From Acidiferrobacterales bacterium (GTDB lineage: Bacteria > Pseudomonadota > Gammaproteobacteria > Acidiferrobacterales > Sulfurifustaceae), in the NCBI GenBank assembly GCA_015492195.1, contig WGFP01000210.1, positions 1 to 19,437 on the forward strand: 19,437 nt of DNA, in the 5' to 3' direction. The translations under genes were made by a program, and so were the position numbers. The notes under the pieces are model-generated. The model was given only the letters and a program-made list of their open reading frames with translations, was not told the origin of the DNA and made no database searches. Below, in pieces: positions 13,183 to 19,437 of the stretch. How positions within the stretch are numbered: position 1 is the stretch's first letter; every line of letters starts with the position of its first letter.

Positions 13183-15135
13183 ATGTCCCACTTCGGCAAT
13201 CCTGAAATCATCGAAGAGGAAGTGGACATCCTCATCATCGGCGGCGGCATGGCCGCCTGCGGCGCCGCCACCGAAATCATGCGCTGGACCGGAGACATCG
13301 GCCTCAAGATCAAGCTCGTCGACAAGGCGGCCATGGCCCGCTCCGGCGCCGTGGCGATGGGACTTTCCGCCATCAACACCTACATGGGCGAAAACGATCC
13401 CGCGGATTACGTGCGTTACGTGCGCGGTGATCTGATGGGGATCATCCGTGAAGACTTGGTCTACGACGTAGGTCGCCACGTGGACTCGTCGGTGCACCTG
13501 TTCGAGGAATGGGGCCTGCCAATCTGGAAACAGAAGGGCAACGAAGGCAAAAAACTCACCGAGGGCGGCAAGCCGGTGCGTTCGGGCCGCTGGCAGATCA
13601 TGATCAACGGCGAGTCCTACAAGTGGATTGTGGCCGAGGCCGCCAAAAAATCTCTGGGCCCGGCAAACATCCAGGAACACGTGTTCATCGTGCGCCTGAT
13701 CACCGACGAGAACGACCCCAAGCGCGTTGCCGGCGCGGTCGGATTCAGCGTGCGTGAAAACAAGATCTACGTATACAAATTCAAGGCCTGCCTGCTGGCC
13801 GCCGGCGGTGCCGTCAACGTGTACCGCCCCCGCTCGGTGGGTGAGGGTATCGGCCGCGCCTGGTACCCGGTGTGGAACGCCGGCTCCACTTATGCCATGG
13901 CCGCCGAGTGCGGCGCTGAGATGACCTTGATGGAAAACCGTTTCGTGCCGACCCGCTTTAAAGACGGCTACGGACCGGTGGGCGCCTGGTTCCTGCTGTT
14001 TAAGGCCAAAACCATGAATGCGTTCGGCGAAGACTACCAGGCCAAGAACTACGGAATCCTGGCGGACAACGGCTACGACGCCTATGCCGCCGGGCCCAAG
14101 ATGGGCACCTGCCTGCGCAATCACATGATGATCAAAGAAATGAAGGATGGGCGCGGCCCGATTTTTATAGACACGCCGACGGCGATGGCGAATCTGGCCA
14201 AAAACATGACGCCCGAGGAAATCAAGCACCTCGAGGCCGAGGCCTGGGAGGACTTTCTCGATATGACCATCGGCCAGTGCGGCGTATGGGCCGGCGAAAA
14301 CATCGAGCCCGACAAGGAGATGTCGGAGATCATGCCCAGCGAACCCTACCTGCTTGGCTCGCACGCCGGTTGCGCCGGACTCTGGGTATCCGGCCCGGGG
14401 GATATCCCGGGCACACCGGATCATTACCACTGGGGCTATAACCGTATGACCACGGTTAAGGGTCTGTTTACCGCCGGCGACGGCGTGGGCGCCTCGGGCC
14501 ACAAGTTCTCCTCGGGGTCTCACGTCGAAGGCCGAATCGCGGCCAAGGCCATGGTCCAGTTTGTGCTGGACAACAAGGACTGGAAGCCGCGGATGTCCCG
14601 GTCCACAAAGGAGCTGGCGGAAGAAGTCTATCGCCCGGTGAAAACCTTTCTCAAATACAAAGACTACACCACCGCAATCGACGTGAACCCGCGCTACATC
14701 ACGCCCAAGATGTATCAGCTCCGGCTACAAAAGATTATGGATGAATACGTCGCAGGGATATCCACCCTGTATCAGACCAACGCCAAAATGCTGGAGATCG
14801 CCGAAAAGAAACTCGAAATGTTGCGGGAAGACGGCGGGAAAATGCGTGCCAAGGACCTGCACGAGCTGTTGCGCGCGTGGGAAAACTATCATCGCATGAT
14901 CACGGCCACCGCCCACATGAAGCACATCCAGTTCCGCGAGGAGAGCCGTTATCCCGGCTACTATTACCGCACGGACTTCATGAATATCGACGACGAAAAC
15001 TGGAAATGCTTCGTAAACTCCACCTACAACCGGGACACCGGCAAGTGGACGATCAAAAAAGTGCCCTACGTCCAGCTTGTCAAACCGGATGACAGTGAGC
15101 CCGAAGGCATCAAGCGGCCGGCCGCCAAGGTCTGA
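13183..15135 (+). CDS. aprA: adenylylsulfate reductase alpha subunit, copy 2 (sulfate-reducer / lineage II-like)
   Basis: This 650-residue AprA paralogue has all main motifs: FAD-binding IIGGGMAACGAA (18-29), RSGAVAMGLSAIN (53-65), SGRWQIMINGESYK (134-147), RPRSVGEGIGRAWYPVWNAG (215-234), TRFKDGYGPVGAWFLLFKAK (257-276), TCLRNHMM (309-316) and YLLGSHAGC (389-397). Asn 65, Trp 228, Arg 258 and His 394 match the active-site set. Compared with copy 1 it has an insertion at about 117-133 (QKGNEGKKLTEGGKPVR) and WYPVWNAG instead of WYAPW, both as in sulfate-reducer AprA such as Desulfovibrio, which points to the other lineage. It starts 4 bases after the TPR gene with no clear Shine-Dalgarno site. 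No aprB precedes it and no qmoABC follows in the window. It looks intact; the direction of catalysis is presumably oxidative, given the host. Confidence 0.95.
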   Translation: MSHFGNPEIIEEEVDILIIGGGMAACGAATEIMRWTGDIGLKIKLVDKAAMARSGAVAMGLSAINTYMGENDPADYVRYVRGDLMGIIREDLVYDVGRHVDSSVHLFEEWGLPIWKQKGNEGKKLTEGGKPVRSGRWQIMINGESYKWIVAEAAKKSLGPANIQEHVFIVRLITDENDPKRVAGAVGFSVRENKIYVYKFKACLLAAGGAVNVYRPRSVGEGIGRAWYPVWNAGSTYAMAAECGAEMTLMENRFVPTRFKDGYGPVGAWFLLFKAKTMNAFGEDYQAKNYGILADNGYDAYAAGPKMGTCLRNHMMIKEMKDGRGPIFIDTPTAMANLAKNMTPEEIKHLEAEAWEDFLDMTIGQCGVWAGENIEPDKEMSEIMPSEPYLLGSHAGCAGLWVSGPGDIPGTPDHYHWGYNRMTTVKGLFTAGDGVGASGHKFSSGSHVEGRIAAKAMVQFVLDNKDWKPRMSRSTKELAEEVYRPVKTFLKYKDYTTAIDVNPRYITPKMYQLRLQKIMDEYVAGISTLYQTNAKMLEIAEKKLEMLREDGGKMRAKDLHELLRAWENYHRMITATAHMKHIQFREESRYPGYYYRTDFMNIDDENWKCFVNSTYNRDTGKWTIKKVPYVQLVKPDDSEPEGIKRPAAKV

Positions 15136-15151
15136 TTGGCGTCCTTGCGAG

Positions 15152-16054
15152 ATGATTTCGGGCCGGACATCGAGTAAAAACAAATCCGTTGATCCGACAA
15201 CGTCCGGGGACAAACTCCTCAACCCGCCTTTCAAGGATCCGGTACAACCGGTGGAACTGACACTGGACAGCGCCATCCGATTCCATTGCCACAAAGACAT
15301 CACCTGCTTTAATGAGTGCTGCCGGAACATCGACCTCACCCTGACACCGTATGACATCCTGCGCCTTAAAAACCACTTCGGGATGACCGCCCCGGAGTTC
15401 GTGGCGCGGCACACGATCCCCTTCGAGATGGACAGCCACGGCATGCCCGGCCTTAAACTTATCGCCAAACCGGGCACCACCGAATGCGTGTTCCTCACCG
15501 AAGAAGGTTGCAGCGTGTATCGGGACCGGCCGCTTGCCTGCCGTTACTACGCGCTCGGCAGCATGAGTGTACGCAAGAAGGACGCGGCGAAGGTGGAGGA
15601 CATCTATTTCCTGGTCAAGGAGTCCCACTGCCTCGGCCATAACGAGCCGCGCAACCTTACCGTGCGCGAGTACCGCAAGGAGCAGGGAATCGAACCGTAT
15701 GATGAAATGAACCGCGAGTGGCGCGACATCGTCATCAAGAAACGGTCGAGCGGTCCCGCCATCGGGCGGCCCACGGATCGCAGCTTGCAGTTGTTTGATA
15801 TGTGCAGTTATGACATGGACAGTTTCCGCAATTTTATCCAGACAGACGGCTTTCGGGATGTCTTTGACGTGGGCCGGGAAACCATGGAACGCCTTAAAAC
15901 CGATGAAGAGGAACTTTTAAAGTTTGCGTTTCGTTTTCTGAAACAGGTCCTGTTCGGTGAAATGACCATCCCTGTGAAAAAAGACGCCAAGGAAAAGCGT
16001 CTGCGACAACGTCAGGAAATCAATGCCGGGAATGGGCGCCATCGACACCGCTGA
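15152..16054 (+). CDS. YkgJ-family cysteine-cluster (metal-binding) protein
   Basis: This 300-residue protein has the YkgJ-type zinc/iron cysteine cluster: Cys 46, 52, 56, 57 (HCHKDITCFNECCR), then Cys 112, 120 and 130 in ECVFLTEEGCSVYRDRPLACRYY and Cys 160. The family binds a metal or Fe-S centre through these cysteines; its biochemical role is not established. The C-terminal half is charged and helical, and the last ~20 residues are very basic. I start at the ATG at 15152, 16 bases after aprA; the in-frame ATG at 15077 would overlap aprA by 59 bases and add low-quality sequence. Its tight spacing to aprA copy 2 suggests co-transcription and perhaps a redox or maturation link. The stop lies 32 bases inside the next gene. 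Confidence 0.88.
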   Translation: MISGRTSSKNKSVDPTTSGDKLLNPPFKDPVQPVELTLDSAIRFHCHKDITCFNECCRNIDLTLTPYDILRLKNHFGMTAPEFVARHTIPFEMDSHGMPGLKLIAKPGTTECVFLTEEGCSVYRDRPLACRYYALGSMSVRKKDAAKVEDIYFLVKESHCLGHNEPRNLTVREYRKEQGIEPYDEMNREWRDIVIKKRSSGPAIGRPTDRSLQLFDMCSYDMDSFRNFIQTDGFRDVFDVGRETMERLKTDEEELLKFAFRFLKQVLFGEMTIPVKKDAKEKRLRQRQEINAGNGRHRHR

Positions 16055-17129
16055 TCCTTACTTCAGTAAGGACTATAACGACGCACGCCGCCACTTTATC
16101 GAGCTGGCGCGTGCACGAGGGGGACGCGTACACTCCCATCGCATCAAAGCGACCGGCCCGGGGAACCTGCCCCTCTTCATCGACAGTGCGGTCTTCGGCG
16201 ACCCCCGCCCGTGCAAATTATTAATCGTCGTCTCGGGCACCCACGGAGTGGAAGGCTTCGCCGGCAGCGCGTTGCAACGCCATTGCCTGGCAACCCTGAA
16301 ACGGGATCGGTTGTGGCCGACCGGCTACGGCGAGCTCTGGCTGCATGCCCTGAATCCTTATGGTTTCGCCTGGCTGCGCCGGACCAACGAGCACAACGTT
16401 GACCTCAACCGCAATTGCCTGGAGCGCTTTCCGGGGCCCGCCAACCCCATGTACCGAACCCTCAATCCCCTGCTCAATCCAACATCCGCGCCCGGCCGCG
16501 GCGATGCGTTTATGCCAAAACTGCTGTGGGCCGCCGTAACGCGGGGAATCAGTTTCGTGAGGCAGGCGATCGCCGGCGGACAATACGAATTCCCGCGCGG
16601 CCTGTTTTACGGCGGCGATGACAAACAGGAATCCATCGCGATCTACGAATCCATATTGTCCGATCCGGCATTCGGCGCCGTTGAAACCGTTGTGCAGCTC
16701 GACTTGCACAGCGGCCTCGGGCCGTGGGGACGGTGCACCGTACTGCCCTCGGTCGTGCCGAAGGATCCGACCAACCTGCCGGCTTACCAAGCCCTGTCCC
16801 CATGGCTGCCGCCGCGGTGCCGGGGCAAGGTCTATGAGGTTCACGGCGGTCTGGGCAAGGCCTTGCGCCGCGCCCTGCCACAGGCCCGCTGCCTGGCCTT
16901 TGTGGTGGAATTCGGCACCTATTCCATGTTGCGCATGCTGGCGACCTTGCGGGAAGAGAATCGCGCCCACCATTACCGCAACCCCGAATCCCCGGCGCGC
17001 GCCCGGGCCAAGACCCGGTTGCTGGAGTCCGCCTGTCCAAACGACCGCCGTTGGCGACAGCACATACTCACCGACGGCAGCCGGTTAATCATCCGGGCCA
17101 GGGACGCCGTTTCCGAAACGCCGACCTGA
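16023..17129 (+). CDS. DUF2817 (M14-like) zinc metallopeptidase family protein
   Basis: This 368-residue cytoplasmic protein resembles the DUF2817 branch of carboxypeptidase A-like enzymes. Probable zinc ligands are His 74 and Glu 77 in SGTHGVEGFAGS (71-82) and His 229 in LDLHSGLG (226-233). Glu 296 in VVEFGTY (294-300) is the likely catalytic glutamate, and NPYGFAWLRRTNEHNVDLNRN (111-131) is the conserved substrate-side motif. The substrate is unknown; relatives of this clan cut C-terminal amino acids or amide bonds. The ATG at 16023 is preceded by AGGA at good distance and overlaps the YkgJ gene by 32 bases, so it belongs to the same transcript. No signal peptide. The family is clear; activity on a sulfur compound is not supported by anything seen. 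Confidence 0.88.
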   Translation: MPGMGAIDTADPYFSKDYNDARRHFIELARARGGRVHSHRIKATGPGNLPLFIDSAVFGDPRPCKLLIVVSGTHGVEGFAGSALQRHCLATLKRDRLWPTGYGELWLHALNPYGFAWLRRTNEHNVDLNRNCLERFPGPANPMYRTLNPLLNPTSAPGRGDAFMPKLLWAAVTRGISFVRQAIAGGQYEFPRGLFYGGDDKQESIAIYESILSDPAFGAVETVVQLDLHSGLGPWGRCTVLPSVVPKDPTNLPAYQALSPWLPPRCRGKVYEVHGGLGKALRRALPQARCLAFVVEFGTYSMLRMLATLREENRAHHYRNPESPARARAKTRLLESACPNDRRWRQHILTDGSRLIIRARDAVSETPT

Positions 17130-17218
17130 TCTGCGGGCCGTTTCCGGTTTATTGTCGTATAGCGGTTTGCGCCAAGGTGCAATAAACTTGCCTCTTCCCG
17201 GCAGCTGAAGGAGTGCCC

Positions 17219-17929
17219 ATGCGAAGAATAATGCTCCTTAACGCGAAAGGCGGTTGCGGCAAAAGCACCTTGGCCACCAATCTCGCGAGTTACTACGCGC
17301 TGCAAAACAAATCGGTGGTGCTGGCCGACTTCGACCCACAGGGTTCCAGCCTGGAATGGTTGGAGGCACGCCCGAAGGAAAGTCCTCCGATACGCGGTCT
17401 TGCCGCCTGGCGCGAGGCATTGCGCGTACCGCGAAACACCGATTACCTGATCATGGACGTCCCCGCGCGCTGCCACGGTCCGGAACTCACGGCGCTGGTG
17501 CGGCGCGCACAGACGCTCATTGTTCCCGTTCTTCCCTCCGCCACCGACATCCGCGCCGCCGCGCACTTCGTGCAGGAGCTGCTGCTGGTCGGGCGAGTAA
17601 CGCGCAAGGAAACCCGACTGGCCGCCGTCGCCAACCGCGTGCGCGAAAACGCGATGGTCGAAGGGACCGTGGAACGGATTCTGGGCGGTATGAGCATCCC
17701 TTATACCACCGTGCACACCCAGATTTACCGCCCTCTGGAACGCTTTCTGCGGCGGCTTAAAGTTCCGTTTATCACCACCCTGCGCGACACGCCGAATTAC
17801 CAACTGGCCGATGCCCGCGGCCTGGGCATTTTCGAACTTGCGCGCTCGCAGGTAAGCCGCGATCTGGAACAATGGCAGCCGTTGATCAAGTGGCTCGACA
17901 GCAGGCGCAGCATGCCCAAGCCGGTTTGA
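17219..17929 (+). CDS. ParA/MinD-family P-loop ATPase (orphan)
   Basis: This 236-residue protein has a deviant Walker A KGGCGKST (10-17) with the signature Lys 10, the ADFDPQGSS motif (36-44), a Walker B-like YLIMDVPA (76-83) and PVLPSATDI. ParA-type ATPases form ATP-dependent dimers that position DNA or protein complexes. There is no parB, minE or other partner gene next to it, so the cargo is unknown. The ATG at 17219 is preceded by AAGGAG with 5-base spacing; a GTG two codons earlier overlaps that site and is less likely. It starts 89 bases after the DUF2817 gene and converges on fetB. It is not a plasmid sign by itself: single chromosomal ParA-like genes of this type are common. Confidence 0.9.
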   Translation: MRRIMLLNAKGGCGKSTLATNLASYYALQNKSVVLADFDPQGSSLEWLEARPKESPPIRGLAAWREALRVPRNTDYLIMDVPARCHGPELTALVRRAQTLIVPVLPSATDIRAAAHFVQELLLVGRVTRKETRLAAVANRVRENAMVEGTVERILGGMSIPYTTVHTQIYRPLERFLRRLKVPFITTLRDTPNYQLADARGLGIFELARSQVSRDLEQWQPLIKWLDSRRSMPKPV

Positions 17930-17967
17930 ACCGGGGCGTATAAATTTAAGCTTTCTTCCTCGCCGAT

Positions 17968-18771
17968 TCAGCCGTCGCTGCTTTTAAGGCGCTCAAGCCG
18001 CAGCCGTTCACGCTCGTCGAACAGGCGCCGTGACGCCAGCCACACCGCCATCAGGGTGCCGAAGCCGGTGCCGGCGCCGATCATGAACATGACCAGGATC
18101 TGGTACTTCACCGCCTCCAGCGGCGGGCTGCCGGCCAGAAGCTGACCGGTCATCATACCGGGAAGGCTGACCACGCCGGCGGCGGCCATGGCATTAATGA
18201 TCGGAATCATCCCGTTGCGCATGCTGTCGCGACGGATGTCACCGACTGCCTGCTTCCAAGTATGTCCGAGCGTCAGGCGGGTTTCGATAACGGCCCGTTG
18301 TTGCCACGCACCCTGGGTCAGGCGGTCCAGCGCCAACGCGATCCCGGTCATGGTATTCCCGAGCATCATGCCGAGCAGCGGGATGGAGTACTGCGGTTCG
18401 TACCACGGTTCGGTGCCGATGATCACGGTTAACGCCAGTATGGTGATCGCAAAGGTGGAGATAAACATGGAAATGGTGCCAATGCCGAAACCCCACCAGC
18501 CGTACAGCCTGCGTTTCTGACGCGCCATCACCTCGCGCCCCGCCGCCAGCAACATGAACGCGGCGATTAAGGCGGTCCAGCCGAGGTGCACGTTTTCGAA
18601 CAGGGCCTTGAGCACAAAACCGATCAGAAGCAACTGCACCGCGGTGCGGACGGCGGCAATGAGGATTTGTTTGCTTATCGCAAGCTGCATGGGAACGGAC
18701 AAAGCGGCCAGCGCCAGTACCAGTACGGCAGCCAGCGCCAGATCCCAGGAACTCAGCGCGATCACGTTCAT
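17968..18771 (-). CDS. fetB: FetB-type ABC iron(-chelate) exporter permease (UPF0014)
   Basis: This 267-residue membrane protein has about six to seven hydrophobic segments and the UPF0014/FetB signature VVSLPGMMTGQLLAGSPP (200-217) followed by EAVKYQILVMF. In E. coli FetAB exports iron and protects against oxidative stress. SIPLLGMMLGNTMTGIALALDR (129-150) is another strongly conserved segment. It follows fetA with a 4-base ATGA overlap, so the two are translated together. It converges on the parA-like gene with 38 bases between. Substrate assigned by family only. Confidence 0.93.
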   Translation of the reverse strand: MNVIALSSWDLALAAVLVLALAALSVPMQLAISKQILIAAVRTAVQLLLIGFVLKALFENVHLGWTALIAAFMLLAAGREVMARQKRRLYGWWGFGIGTISMFISTFAITILALTVIIGTEPWYEPQYSIPLLGMMLGNTMTGIALALDRLTQGAWQQRAVIETRLTLGHTWKQAVGDIRRDSMRNGMIPIINAMAAAGVVSLPGMMTGQLLAGSPPLEAVKYQILVMFMIGAGTGFGTLMAVWLASRRLFDERERLRLERLKSSDG

Positions 18772-19370
18772 TTTTTACCGCCCTCCACCAACACGCCGTC
18801 GGCAATTGTGTAATGACGATCGCAGACGCGTTTGATCTGACGGGGGTCGTGGCTTACCCACAGCACCGGCGATTTCCTTTTAACCCGGTACGCCGCGATT
18901 AATCGCTCCACGCGGCGTGTATTTTTGGGATCGAGATTCGCCGTCGGCTCGTCCAACAACAGCGCCTTCGGCGCGCCTTGCAACAAGCGCAACAACGCCA
19001 GACGCTGGCGTTCGCCGGTGGACATGCGGCTTACCCGGCGTTGCAACACCTTACGGTCAAAACCCAGTTGTTTCAGCCAACCGGGCTCAACGCCGTCAAA
19101 GTGTTCGCCGACACGCTCCCGCCACCACTGGCTGTCGGGCGGCAGCAGGCCCAAGCGCCGTCGCCACTCAGACGGATCAACGCGGCGGCTCTCGGTCCCG
19201 TCGAGAAACACCTTTCCTTCATGGGGATCCAGATCGGCAATGGCCCGGAGCAGCAAGGTCTTGCCGGCCCCGGACGGCCCCGAAATACAGACACACTCGC
19301 CGGGACCGACCGTCAGGCTCACCGAGTGCAACTTGTGGTGAGACAGTTTTACAATGCGCAGCCGGCTCAC
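18768..19370 (-). CDS. fetA: FetA-type ABC transporter ATPase
   Basis: This 200-residue ABC ATPase has Walker A GPSGAGKT (31-38), signature segment SRMSTGERQRLAL (114-126, a variant of LSGGQ), Walker B ALLLDEPTANLD (136-147) and the switch His in VSHDP (172-176). A short ATPase paired with the UPF0014 permease is the FetAB arrangement. The start is taken as GTG at 19370, because a stop codon (TAA) lies immediately upstream in frame. The ribosome site is weak (GAGACGG), so this start is less certain than the rest. The remaining 67 bases to the window end hold nothing I can assign. Confidence 0.93.
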   Translation of the reverse strand: MSRLRIVKLSHHKLHSVSLTVGPGECVCISGPSGAGKTLLLRAIADLDPHEGKVFLDGTESRRVDPSEWRRRLGLLPPDSQWWRERVGEHFDGVEPGWLKQLGFDRKVLQRRVSRMSTGERQRLALLRLLQGAPKALLLDEPTANLDPKNTRRVERLIAAYRVKRKSPVLWVSHDPRQIKRVCDRHYTIADGVLVEGGKK

Positions 19371-19437
19371 TTACCGTCTCATCCGATATGTCTTGCGGTT
19401 TGTAAAAAATATGGTTCTGTTTCGCACCGTGGTCACG

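Noticed and set aside
13159..14523. A 454-codon open frame on the minus strand opposite aprA copy 2
   Set aside because: Same cause as above. The motifs of AprA on the plus strand are unambiguous.
15077..15151. Longer N-terminus for the YkgJ-family protein
   Set aside because: It would overlap aprA copy 2 by 59 bases and adds sequence without family resemblance. The ATG at 15152 fits the spacing.
1..19437. tRNA, rRNA genes, qmoABC or phage genes
   Set aside because: No cloverleaf ends, ribosomal sequence, Qmo-type Hdr/flavoprotein genes or phage structural genes were seen on either strand.

Overview
The window looks like a chromosomal segment of a sulfur-oxidising gammaproteobacterium. The reasons are an ATP sulfurylase gene (sat) beside an aprM-aprB-aprA set of the type found in sulfur oxidisers such as Allochromatium, a divergent xthA/pyrE pair typical of gamma- and betaproteobacteria, and high-GC housekeeping genes. 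The genus cannot be named from the sequence alone.

Layout. 1-2219 (minus) is an accessory patch: an RHS-repeat protein that runs off the window start, preceded by a low-GC gene of unknown function. 2275-3768 holds xthA (minus) and pyrE (plus), divergent across a 78-base gap filled by a hairpin made of 7-bp tandem repeats. 3784-4536 (minus) is a TauE/SafE-type exporter. 4757-5401 (plus) is a secreted DUF4124/coiled-coil protein. 5456-6120 (minus) is moaD-moaE. 6121-6414 is a structured, gene-free leader. 6415-16054 is the sulfur-oxidation block: sat, aprB (copy 1), aprM, aprB (copy 2), aprA (copy 1), an intrinsic terminator, a TPR-repeat gene, aprA (copy 2) and a YkgJ-type cysteine-cluster gene. 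It is followed by a DUF2817 metallopeptidase, an orphan ParA-type ATPase, and fetB/fetA on the minus strand.

How the genes work together. AprBA oxidises sulfite plus AMP to APS. Sat converts APS plus pyrophosphate to ATP and sulfate. AprM is the likely membrane anchor that hands electrons to the quinone pool. The TauE-type permease may move sulfite or a related anion. MoaDE supplies molybdopterin, which sulfite-oxidising molybdoenzymes elsewhere in such genomes require.

The most unusual point is that two different APS reductases are interleaved. A sulfur-oxidiser-type aprM-aprB-aprA module sits between an AprB and an AprA that both resemble the sulfate-reducer/'lineage II' type. The second aprA lies beyond a strong terminator and 4 bases after a gene encoding seven 47-residue TPR-like repeats. 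No qmoABC genes are visible. Family and lineage assignments rest on remembered family sequences, not on a search.
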